Below, one piece after another: positions 14,077-20,908 of a stretch of DNA of 21,239 bases (its first letter is position 1; every line of letters begins with the position of its first letter). The DNA is taken from the IMG/VR virus record IMGVR_UViG_3300020470_003602, positions 1 through 21,239 of that record; one strand, written 5' to 3'. The translations under genes were made by a program, and so were the position numbers. The notes under the pieces were generated by a model. The model made no database searches, was not told the DNA's origin, and saw only the letters and a list, made by a program, of their open reading frames with translations. This DNA comes from a virus.

Positions 14077-14934
14077 CTCATCGTAAAATTTACCTTGATA
14101 TTGGTGCTCTCCTACATGGACAATTGCATCGTTAACATAAGCATAACATTTACCTCCTATGTCTCTCCACAATTTACAGAAAGCAAAATCTTCTCCATTA
14201 TATGTCTTAGTTTCAGGCTCATGAAGAGTATCAAAAAAATTCCACATATTTGGTTTATTAACATATTTACCATTAATTACAGTCTTTTGAACTATTTCTT
14301 TATCAGGATATTTTTCAATCATTTTTTCTATTACTTCTCTCTTAATTAACATACATCCTGTTGGAGCATCTGTGACTTCCATCACACCGTTTTGAAGTTT
14401 TATATTGTTAGCATCAGGCACTTTCATAGGATATGTATGTAATGCTCTTCTAATATCATCAGAAGTTTTTATCTTACCTTCTTGTATTTTTCTAAATGCT
14501 TTTTCCCACATTAATGTTTTTAAAGGATATGGAACAGATATAATATGTTTGTCTGCCTTTAACATTGAAAATATAGATTTACCTTGAAAATAAATATCTG
14601 AATCAATAAACAACAAATGAGTAGCTTTTGATTCTAAAAATCCAGCTACAGACAAGTTTCTTCCTTGTGTTACTAAAGATGATTTAACTAAATGAAAAGA
14701 TACTTTTAATTTTTTACTAAAACATTCTTTTTGAAATTCTATTAATGCTTGAGTGTAATGTATCGAAACATCACTGTGTACAGGAGTAGCAACAAAAACT
14801 TCAAATTTTTTATATTGTTCATTATCTTCTACCCATAATGGTTCTTTAGCTCTTTCATAATCTGATTGAACTTCAATGTTTACTTCTTGTAATGTTTGAT
14901 ATGTATCTTCATTTATATATTTATCGCTTGACAC
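14059..14934 (-). CDS. GT-A fold glycosyltransferase (291 aa)
   Basis: A nucleotide-sugar glycosyltransferase. After VFVATPVHSDV (strand 1 with the nucleotide-binding loop), the metal-binding DxD is in LLFIDSDIYF (D111, D113). The acceptor part contains DAPTGCMLIKREV (189-201), the catalytic-type GEDFAFCKLW (247-256), and a metal or catalytic His in AIVHVGEHQ (H273). This is a complete enzyme of the type found in many marine phages. The sugar and acceptor cannot be read; a virion protein, host glycan or modified DNA are all possible. Translation starts at GTG 14934 with AAAGGAG seven bases upstream, and overlaps the GT-B gene by 14 nt, so the two are made together. It is the last gene of the accessory island before the virion block. 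Confidence 0.85.
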   Translation of the reverse strand: MSSDKYINEDTYQTLQEVNIEVQSDYERAKEPLWVEDNEQYKKFEVFVATPVHSDVSIHYTQALIEFQKECFSKKLKVSFHLVKSSLVTQGRNLSVAGFLESKATHLLFIDSDIYFQGKSIFSMLKADKHIISVPYPLKTLMWEKAFRKIQEGKIKTSDDIRRALHTYPMKVPDANNIKLQNGVMEVTDAPTGCMLIKREVIEKMIEKYPDKEIVQKTVINGKYVNKPNMWNFFDTLHEPETKTYNGEDFAFCKLWRDIGGKCYAYVNDAIVHVGEHQYQGKFYDELIATK

Positions 14935-15850
14935 TTAGGGCTCCTTTCAAAAAGTTTTCCCACTCCATAGATTTTTTTTCCCAACTATAAAACTTTTTAT
15001 AATATTTTTGTTGTTCGTCCAAATGGTTTTGCATTGTATCTGTATATAAATATTGTGAGGAAATATCTATAGCTGTAGCAAAACTCTCTCCTAATAATTC
15101 AAAATTTTTACTGTAATTTACATATACAGGCCATTCAGCACAAGTTTCAGGCAAAGCTCCGAAATTAGTTGTTATTACATGAAGCCCTGAAGCAAGTGCC
15201 TCTAAAGCAGACGCACAAAATGTTTCTTCAAAAATTGATGGATAAACAAATAAATCATAATCATTCATATGTTCTAAAATGTATTCATTTGGTTTGTATC
15301 CTATATAATTTACATTAGGTAATTTTTTAGCTTGATCAAATAAGCCTTCAAAATCTTGATCTACTCTATTTGAAAATTCACTACCGTAAACTTTGTTTGA
15401 ACTATACACATCTAAAGTTATATTTTTATTTTTAACTAATTGCATAGCTAACAATAAAACATTTAAACCTCTCCATGGAGTGCAGTGATGTATTATCCTA
15501 ATTGGATCTCCTTGTTTGTGTATTTTTCTTTTTGGAAAATGACTTGCACCATTTTTAATTACTATGCTTTTATCTTCTGGTATTTGAAAAAAATATCTAA
15601 ACTTTTCATAATTCCAATGAGAATTAAAAACATACCAATCGTATTCATCATGTCTTTCTTTATTTCTAAAAAAACTTTGTAAGTTAGGTTGATCCCATGA
15701 ATTCTTCTGCCAAAGAATATTTATTTTTTTTGGATCTAACGGTATCTTTCCAGGAATTGAAGTACAAATTTGAAACTTACTTAATAAATCTTTATTAACA
15801 TGTTTCTCCAACAATTCATGTTGGATTTCCGTGGCACCTCTAGGTTCCAT
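14921..15850 (-). CDS. GT-B fold glycosyltransferase, family 4-like (309 aa)
   Basis: A retaining glycosyltransferase of the GT4 type. The donor domain begins with PIRIIHHCTPWRGLNVLLLA (116-135), then LDVYS, LPNVNYIGYKPNEYI, and the signature EETFCASALEALASG, in which E209 and E217 form the E-x7-E motif, followed by VITTNFGALPET. The N-terminal acceptor domain is short (residues 1-110) and shows KINILWQKN and YVFNSHW. The whole protein is smaller than bacterial GT4 enzymes (about 370 residues) but has the core. The start overlaps the 65-residue gene stop by one base (TAATG) without a Shine-Dalgarno, indicating coupling. With the GT-A partner and the carbamoyltransferase upstream it probably builds or caps a glycan. 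Confidence 0.85.
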   Translation of the reverse strand: MEPRGATEIQHELLEKHVNKDLLSKFQICTSIPGKIPLDPKKINILWQKNSWDQPNLQSFFRNKERHDEYDWYVFNSHWNYEKFRYFFQIPEDKSIVIKNGASHFPKRKIHKQGDPIRIIHHCTPWRGLNVLLLAMQLVKNKNITLDVYSSNKVYGSEFSNRVDQDFEGLFDQAKKLPNVNYIGYKPNEYILEHMNDYDLFVYPSIFEETFCASALEALASGLHVITTNFGALPETCAEWPVYVNYSKNFELLGESFATAIDISSQYLYTDTMQNHLDEQQKYYKKFYSWEKKSMEWENFLKGALSVKR

Positions 15851-16047
15851 TATTTTTTAGTTTGGGCACCCATTGAAACTCTAGTGACTTTTATTTCTAA
15901 GTCTTGTCTAAAATCATCCACAGTAGTATCAGTATTGGGATCAGCAACATCAGCATCAAAATCAGCTTTGCTATCATATACCTTACCAGTCCTTTTGTGT
16001 TTGATTATTTCTTTTGCTTCAGCAGGAATTTTCTGTAATTCACTCAT
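15850..16047 (-). CDS. Small acidic phage protein of unknown function (65 aa)
   Basis: A 65-residue soluble protein with the segments IIKHKRTGKVYDSKADFDAD and VADPNTDTTVDDFRQDLEIK, ending in RVSMGAQTKK. I recall similar small proteins in other marine phages, but cannot name a family. It has no membrane helix or Cys motif. The KHKRTGKVY part reads like a beta hairpin, and the acidic middle could bind a partner. ATG 16047 lies 31 bases after the carbamoyltransferase stop, with no Shine-Dalgarno but a TATAAT eleven bases upstream. The stop is fused to the GT-B start. It is therefore produced together with the glycosyltransferases, although its role need not be linked. Confidence 0.65.
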   Translation of the reverse strand: MSELQKIPAEAKEIIKHKRTGKVYDSKADFDADVADPNTDTTVDDFRQDLEIKVTRVSMGAQTKK

Positions 16048-16108
16048 AATTATTTTTTATTATATACAAACTATTTAGTCAAGTTTGTTTCTTTATTATA
16101 GTTTGTAT
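16048..16108 (-). promoter_or_regulatory. Intergenic inverted repeats with a TATAAT box
   Basis: The short gap between the carbamoyltransferase and the 65-residue gene holds a perfect TATAAT on the minus strand (16064-16059), preceded by TTGACT but with only 12 bases between, so a standard promoter is doubtful. A 10-bp inverted repeat, ATACAAACTA (16064-16073) and TAGTTTGTAT (16099-16108), flanks it. A nested 7-bp hairpin, ACAAACT/AGTTTGT, lies at 16066-16088. The site may be an operator, a weak hairpin or chance in AT-rich DNA. Confidence 0.3.
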
Positions 16109-17446
16109 TTCAGGAAAGTAAATATACTGAAGATTACTATTTTCAAACATAATTTTTAAATCATATAATGTTTCTACTAAAACTTCTCCAGGTAAATTTA
16201 AACTCGTATTTACTATAATCGGTAAATTAGTTAATTTATAAAAAGATTTTATTAAGTTATAATAATGAAGATTATTTTTATCAGATACAGTCTGTATTCT
16301 AGAATGATTATCTACTGAAATACCAGCTTTAAGTATACCTAATTTTCTTAATTTGAAAACAAACATCATATATGGCGATTCATCAATTGACATATCAAAC
16401 CAATCTTTCGCTTTTTCTTTTAGTATTGAACATGCAAAAGGTCTAAACCATTCTCTTTTTTTTATTGAATTTAATAAACTATGTGCATCATCATGTGAAG
16501 GATTCATTAATAAAGATCTATTTCCTAAACCCCTTTGTCCTTGTTCACTACGAGATTGAAATATAGCTATTGGATTATTTATTAAAATTTTACTAACTTC
16601 CTCATAAGTACATTTATTTATTTTGTGTTTAAGAAATAAATCAGTATTTATTTTTTGTGGTATACCTAAATATATATTATTGTTTTTAATATTATTATTT
16701 GTAAAATAATTTGCTGCACCTAAGCTTATACCAAAATCCCCATTAAATGGGTCACAAAAAACATTATTAAATTTTTTAAGTAACTTTGAATTGTATAAAA
16801 TGTTTTGAGCACAACCTCCAGAGAATAATACTTCTTTTTCTATATTAAATTCTCTTACAATATTATCCATTCTATTTTCAAATTGAGTTTGAATTTTTTT
16901 TGGTCTTTCATCATATAAACTCCAAGCCATTGTTTTACCACAGTCATGAGAGGACTGAAAATATTTTTGTGTAAAAGACTCATAATCAGATCCTATGGTT
17001 GGAGCTTCATTTTTTGTATAAGTCTTTATATGATTTAATTTGCCATCATATTTAAATAAGGATTCTCTTTCAAAATCATCTTTAATTTTTTTACCTCTAC
17101 CATCAACTATTAAAATGTTTTTTATTTTTTTATTCCAAGTCAGTGAACAATAAGCATGAAATAAATGATGATGTTCTTGTCCGTAAATTAAAAATTTTTT
17201 ATCTTTTAAATTAGGTAAAGTTAGTAAAAATTCTCTCCAAACTAAAGCAGAATTATTTTCATTTAAAAAAGTAATTAAAACTAAATCTATTTCAATTGAT
17301 TTGATAATATCTAAAAAAGCTTTTGAAGGAACAGTTGTGTTTTTAAATCTATTATATCTATCTAATTGCGTATGAAAAATAATTTCATTGTCTTTAATAT
17401 AAGTCGCACAACCTTCATGCGATAAATGAAGCGATAAAATATACAC
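16079..17446 (-). CDS. O-carbamoyltransferase, NodU/CmcH/TobZ family (455 aa)
   Basis: The protein should transfer a carbamoyl group from carbamoyl phosphate, through a carbamoyl-adenylate, to a hydroxyl acceptor. The Kae1-like N-domain shows the metal-binding HxxxH in GQEHHHLFHAYCS (H93, H97), VDGRG (114-118) and the nucleotide loop LFSGGCAQNILYN (207-219), with GDFGISLGAA (236-245). The C-domain has QSRSEQGQRGLGNRSLL (297-313), a variant of GRxExGPRALGNRS, then WFRPFACSIL and NTSLNLPGE (413-421). It is shorter than NodU (about 570) but keeps all core motifs. The start is a GTG overlapping the 42-residue gene stop (TAGTG). The gene is strikingly AT-rich (36 G/C in 180 bases at 16561-16740) and Asn/Lys/Ile rich, suggesting separate acquisition. 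Acceptors could be a glycan, a metabolite or a modified base. Confidence 0.88.
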   Translation of the reverse strand: MYILSLHLSHEGCATYIKDNEIIFHTQLDRYNRFKNTTVPSKAFLDIIKSIEIDLVLITFLNENNSALVWREFLLTLPNLKDKKFLIYGQEHHHLFHAYCSLTWNKKIKNILIVDGRGKKIKDDFERESLFKYDGKLNHIKTYTKNEAPTIGSDYESFTQKYFQSSHDCGKTMAWSLYDERPKKIQTQFENRMDNIVREFNIEKEVLFSGGCAQNILYNSKLLKKFNNVFCDPFNGDFGISLGAANYFTNNNIKNNNIYLGIPQKINTDLFLKHKINKCTYEEVSKILINNPIAIFQSRSEQGQRGLGNRSLLMNPSHDDAHSLLNSIKKREWFRPFACSILKEKAKDWFDMSIDESPYMMFVFKLRKLGILKAGISVDNHSRIQTVSDKNNLHYYNLIKSFYKLTNLPIIVNTSLNLPGEVLVETLYDLKIMFENSNLQYIYFPEIQTIIKKQT

Positions 17447-17574
17447 TATCTACCTTGTTTATTGTAACGCTTATAACTCCTTTTTTCATTTTTGTTAAGA
17501 CGTTTTTTGTGACGGCCTGGTCTTTTTCTTGGTTTAGGTCTCGGTACAAAATTAACAAATTTTTGTTTAGCCAT
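17446..17574 (-). CDS. Tiny highly basic Pro/Arg-rich protein (42 aa)
   Basis: A 42-residue ORF between the virion-like and carbamoyltransferase genes. It reads MAKQKFVNFVPRPKPRKRPG, then RHKKRLNKNEKRSYKRYN, and ends KQGR. Around 18 Lys/Arg/His residues and four prolines make it strongly basic, so binding DNA, RNA or an acidic virion surface is plausible. Support for being a real gene is good: AGGAG one base before ATG 17574 (a close spacing), an 8-nt overlap with the upstream gene, and a TAGTG stop-start junction with the next. I recall near-identical small proteins in many marine cyano- and pelagiphages; this is memory and not a search result. No function is known to me. Confidence 0.75.
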   Translation of the reverse strand: MAKQKFVNFVPRPKPRKRPGRHKKRLNKNEKRSYKRYNKQGR

Positions 17575-17917
17575 TCTCCTGCGATCTATTTATTAATGCA
17601 TAACTAATTGCACCTTGTATTGTATTACTTCCTGTAGCTGCTTGAACTGTGATTGCATCTCCAGCTTCTAAATTTAAACCTTGTGGTGTAGCGTTCACTT
17701 GTGATTTTGCTTCTACATCATCTCTAAAAAATTCGTATTCTGCACTTGAATCAGATGAATCAACTAAATTCATATTAACTAAAATAGCTGATGAAGCATC
17801 GCTGTTAGAACAATAAACGCTTTTTACTATACATGTTGCATCAGTAGGGCAAGTAAACACTGTAGTCTTTCCTGTACCAGCTTGTTTGAAACCTTGATTT
17901 TTATATCTAATTGTCAT
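17567..17917 (-). CDS. Small beta-rich virion-type protein (116 aa)
   Basis: A 116-residue protein made of short beta strands: TIRYKNQGF, TTVFTCP, CIVKSVYCSN, AILVNMNLVDSSD, GLNLEAGDAITVQA and GAISYALI. The LEAGDxITVxA turn is often found in small phage decoration, stopper or tail-completion-type beta sandwiches. I assign it as structural by this pattern and by its place just after the gp10-like gene. It has three cysteines (23, 29, 36) that could pair or bind metal. It begins at ATG 17917 in an ATGA overlap with the 54-residue gene and ends in an 8-nt overlap with the 42-residue gene, so its level is tied to theirs. Confidence 0.65.
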   Translation of the reverse strand: MTIRYKNQGFKQAGTGKTTVFTCPTDATCIVKSVYCSNSDASSAILVNMNLVDSSDSSAEYEFFRDDVEAKSQVNATPQGLNLEAGDAITVQAATGSNTIQGAISYALINRSQENG

Positions 17918-18078
17918 GATAAAAAGTAATTAAATGCATCTTGTTCATTTTTTAGTTCTTGTTGATAAGAAGTGTTTAACTTATCTTTCATAGTTTGTAA
18001 AGATTGTGAAACTTGTCTTTGATTTTCTTCTGAATAAACAGGAGATGGTTCAGGTATTATGACATCTACTCTAGCCAT
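17914..18078 (-). CDS. Small helical protein (54 aa) coupled to the tail protein
   Basis: A 54-residue ORF on the minus strand opening MARVDVIIPEPSPVYSEENQ and continuing with helical RQVSQSLQTMKDKLNTSYQQ, ending NYFLS. It is probably real: the start forms TAATG with the stop of the 716-residue gene, and the stop forms ATGA with the start of the 116-residue gene. Such unbroken stop-start overlaps are unlikely to be chance. The long amphipathic helix suggests a protein-binding or oligomerisation element, perhaps a tail connector or assembly factor. I recall similar MARVDV-type small proteins in marine phages but no function for them. Confidence 0.75.
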   Translation of the reverse strand: MARVDVIIPEPSPVYSEENQRQVSQSLQTMKDKLNTSYQQELKNEQDAFNYFLS

Positions 18079-20228
18079 TATCTCATTCCATCTGGTTGAA
18101 CGTCTGCCCTAAATGTTCCAAATCTCCAATTTTCATCCGTTGTAGTATTTGCAATTTTAATTGAAGCAAATCTTGATCTAGCTCTTGTGTCTACTTTTTC
18201 AGTTGTGCTTGAAACAGTAAAAGGTCCGAGAGGCGAGGATGTTTCAGTGTTTGAAGGAAATCTTCTTAAATTAATTGTAACTTGTGCATTACCAGTTAAT
18301 AATTTAAAATCTGGTATAAACCTTCTTATACTCATAAATAGCTGAGCATTACCTTCTACATTTAAACTAAAGTCTCCTGATTCAATAAATGCTGGTATAG
18401 CTGTTTTTGCTCCTGTTGAATCAACTTGGTTGTTTCCGACTTCATGCGCATAGTAAGTCGAAGCTCCATTTACATTTGTTACACCTTGTATAGTTGGAAA
18501 ATTAGGAACACCTGTTGAATTAAATTCTGTAGCATACGGATTATCATAAAGAGTTGAATCTTGCCATGAAGTCCTTGATAAAGAGCCTGTCACCCATGTG
18601 TTTTCAATATAGTTAAATGTTACTACTCTATCGACATTTGATGAACCGTGTTTAGGATAGAACCAACTTACTTCTTCATATAAATGATTTAAGCCAGCGT
18701 AAATTTGTTCACCTGACGAATAATTAATACCAAGATTATCTCCTTTATTTGTAAATACAAAATCTTCAACTTCACATGGTACTGATTTGACTGTACCATC
18801 ATAAACAAAAAATCCACCTGCTTGTCCCATCCACCAAACTCTTCCGTTAACATACTTAATAGCGTGTTGGCCTATTAAACCACAATTACTTCCGACTTGC
18901 CTAATTGAGAACGTAAACGGTGGGCCAACAAATTGCATTACGTAAGCAGAGGTATCAGTAAGAATTAAAATGTAGTCTTTTGCTTTAGCTGCACCGACTA
19001 TTTTTACACCTGAATCTAATCTAAAAGTTCCCGCAGTATTTGTTGATGTTGGCGAATAATCTGAAATACTTTCTTGATCAGAAAACCTTATAAACATAGG
19101 ATCTTGAGTTGAGTTTGTGCCAATAGTTGTTTCAGTTCCTAATATAATTAAATGTCTATCTCTCTCAGAAACAATTGACATGATAGATTTTGTTGGAGCA
19201 TTGCTTACTGCCGTTGCTCTCGTAGTTAATGCATTTGGTTGTGAGTGAATAGGATCCCATTCAAAAGTTTTACCATTTTTAATTGTAGCAATTAGTTTTT
19301 CTCCAAAATGGTCTAATGACCACGAAGCTGGATCTAATATTACAGAAGAAGATAATGATTGAGAGCCCCAACCAGTAAAGACTTCTACAGATGCGCCACT
19401 TGAATGAGCAGATCTTGTTCCAGCTACTGCTCTAGTTATTCCTGTTAAATCGTTTCCTGATAATCCAGTGTATGAAATAAATTCTGCCCCAACTTTAATC
19501 GTTCCTGTATTTGGAAAACCAATAGTGGACGATAAAGTAATTGATGTGCCTGATCCTCCTGTACCCGCAGTATCATCTTGTAATAAACCATTTAAAGTTG
19601 AAACTATTCCTGATGCTCCACCCCAAGATGCGGTGCCCCATCCATAACCTGCTGACTGATTCAATGGCCCTACTTTTATGTAAGGTTCAATAGTTGCAGA
19701 TCCGCTTGCAGCTACTGTTGTTTGAGCATTTGCTGCCATTGTTATTGTAAATGTATCAGCATCAGGAACTGATACAACTTGAAAAGTATTTGTTTCAAAA
19801 TCAGAGGCTACATATCCAGCACCAGTTGGAGGAGTTACCGAAGTAAATATAAATAAATCTCCTTCTACTAAACCATGCGCAACTTTGTTTACCGTAACTG
19901 TTGGAAAAGTGTTTTGTGTTGTAAACGTGGCTCCAGTTATAGCTGTATCCAAAGGAGTTATATCATAGAAAGCTCCTTCATAATAAATTAATAAAACTCT
20001 ATTTGTACCTAAAGCTGCATATCTTCTACCGTCTAAATCAGCCCAAACTAGTTGCTCTCTTACAGCTCCAACTAAAGTGCTAGATGTAATTTGTTCCCAT
20101 CCACCGATTTTTTCAGGAAGTCCGTATCTAAATCTTACAAAGTCTCCATCTGTCCATTGACCCTCAGCACCCGTTTGAGTTACTTGCTTATTAAATCCTG
20201 GACGTATTTTTACATTTGTTAAAGGCAT
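18078..20228 (-). CDS. Tail / packaged-DNA stabilisation protein, P22 gp10-like (716 aa)
   Basis: A 716-residue late structural protein. The N-terminus RPGFNKQVTQTGAEGQWTDG with FVRFRYGLPEKIGGW (30-44) is the opening seen in gp10-like tail accessory or head-completion proteins, which form a beta-propeller ring beneath the portal. Inserted beta modules include VNKVAHGLVEGDLFIFT (about 113-130) and TIKVGAEFISYTGLSGNDL, both typical of phage tail proteins. Later segments VWWMGQAGGFFVYDG and WVTGSLSRTSW fit propeller blades. ATG 20228 has no Shine-Dalgarno, but a promoter-like sequence ends five bases upstream. If real, it lets the gene start a new, leaderless transcript. The stop overlaps the 54-residue gene. 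Tail tube or fibre base proteins are the alternatives. Confidence 0.65.
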   Translation of the reverse strand: MPLTNVKIRPGFNKQVTQTGAEGQWTDGDFVRFRYGLPEKIGGWEQITSSTLVGAVREQLVWADLDGRRYAALGTNRVLLIYYEGAFYDITPLDTAITGATFTTQNTFPTVTVNKVAHGLVEGDLFIFTSVTPPTGAGYVASDFETNTFQVVSVPDADTFTITMAANAQTTVAASGSATIEPYIKVGPLNQSAGYGWGTASWGGASGIVSTLNGLLQDDTAGTGGSGTSITLSSTIGFPNTGTIKVGAEFISYTGLSGNDLTGITRAVAGTRSAHSSGASVEVFTGWGSQSLSSSVILDPASWSLDHFGEKLIATIKNGKTFEWDPIHSQPNALTTRATAVSNAPTKSIMSIVSERDRHLIILGTETTIGTNSTQDPMFIRFSDQESISDYSPTSTNTAGTFRLDSGVKIVGAAKAKDYILILTDTSAYVMQFVGPPFTFSIRQVGSNCGLIGQHAIKYVNGRVWWMGQAGGFFVYDGTVKSVPCEVEDFVFTNKGDNLGINYSSGEQIYAGLNHLYEEVSWFYPKHGSSNVDRVVTFNYIENTWVTGSLSRTSWQDSTLYDNPYATEFNSTGVPNFPTIQGVTNVNGASTYYAHEVGNNQVDSTGAKTAIPAFIESGDFSLNVEGNAQLFMSIRRFIPDFKLLTGNAQVTINLRRFPSNTETSSPLGPFTVSSTTEKVDTRARSRFASIKIANTTTDENWRFGTFRADVQPDGMR

Positions 20229-20233
20229 GGTGC

Positions 20234-20262
20234 ATTATACCACGATCCTATTTGTTTTTAAA
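20234..20262 (-). promoter_or_regulatory. Candidate late promoter with extended -10, possibly leaderless
   Basis: The minus strand has a perfect TATAAT (20239-20234) with TGG before it (extended -10), and TTTAAA (20262-20257) exactly 17 bases upstream. The ATG of the 716-residue gene begins only six bases after the -10 box, so the predicted start site falls at or next to the A of ATG. There is no Shine-Dalgarno in between. Confidence 0.45.
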
Positions 20263-20691
20263 CAATATGTAAAACATACAATTATAGTCTTTATCTGATT
20301 GCCTTTTTTGAATTACAGAGGTTGGGTAATCTATGAATAGAGCTTTATTCTGCTCAGATTTTATTTCTTGAAATGAACTTACAAAGCTAAGTCCATTACA
20401 GCTTTCCATATTATAGATACAAGTTAAAGGTTTAATATTTTGAACAATTACATTTTTCTCTCCTATTTTAGGTATAAGAAGTATAACCGCTTCAATAATA
20501 TCTTTTTTAACTTTTTCTCTAAATGGTTTTAAAAGATCAACTTGTGTGCTAACTACGTTTTCCTCTTCAATCAATCTATGTTCAAATAAATTTTTTCTTT
20601 TACACCAATGAAAATTAGTATTGTATATAGCTTTGTGCATTTCCCAATAAGTTTCATTGTCAATATAATTTTTTTCACAATTAATTTTCAT
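20248..20691 (-). CDS. Uncharacterised protein (147 aa)
   Basis: I do not recognise this 147-residue protein. It is Lys/Glu/Asn/Ile rich with five cysteines (residues 5, 30, 91, 98, 138) and no evident membrane helix. The segments YWEMHKAIYNTNFHWCKRKN (the aromatic-rich N-terminus), VILLIPKIGEKNVIVQNIKP and LFIDYPTSVIQKRQSDKDYN suggest an alpha/beta fold. It starts 11 nt inside the 75-residue gene and shares its message with the oxygenase, so it may assist that enzyme or be an unrelated accessory. It stops 19 bases before the tail protein start, its end overlapping the promoter candidate. Confidence 0.6.
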   Translation of the reverse strand: MKINCEKNYIDNETYWEMHKAIYNTNFHWCKRKNLFEHRLIEEENVVSTQVDLLKPFREKVKKDIIEAVILLIPKIGEKNVIVQNIKPLTCIYNMESCNGLSFVSSFQEIKSEQNKALFIDYPTSVIQKRQSDKDYNCMFYILFKNK

Positions 20692-20908
20692 TTTTTGGAA
20701 CTATCTCATGGTCATCAATTGTCTTTATATTTTTAACAGATTCAGGTAGTTTTTGATGAATATTACTAACCATTTTCATAATGTTATTTTGAAAATGCCT
20801 TACATTTTCTACACCTAAAGTTAATTTTTTTGTTTTAGTAAAAATTTCTATTTCCTCTTCTGAAAATAAAATATCCATACTGCCATCTTCTTTTTGTAAA
20901 AATTTCAT
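20681..20908 (-). CDS. Small acidic-start helical protein (75 aa)
   Basis: A 75-residue protein without a named family. It opens MKFLQKEDGSMDILFSEEEI, then has helices containing KTKKLTLGVENVRHFQNNIM and MVSNIHQKL, and a charged tail DDHEIVPKNEN. The MKFLxKEDGSMDIxFSEEE style start resembles a small protein I have seen repeatedly in marine phages, but I attach no function to it. It overlaps the oxygenase stop by four bases (ATGA) and the 147-residue gene by 11, placing it firmly in one operon. Confidence 0.65.
   Translation of the reverse strand: MKFLQKEDGSMDILFSEEEIEIFTKTKKLTLGVENVRHFQNNIMKMVSNIHQKLPESVKNIKTIDDHEIVPKNEN

Noticed and set aside
14095-14349. Plus-strand open frames at 14095-14349, 14405-14587, 15485-15682, 15800-16078 and 16353-16559
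   Set aside because: Hydrophobic-looking shadows of the glycosyltransferase and carbamoyltransferase genes in AT-rich DNA.
16059-16086. TTGACT plus TATAAT as a standard promoter
   Set aside because: The two boxes are only 12 bases apart, too close for ordinary sigma70; kept only as part of a weak regulatory region.
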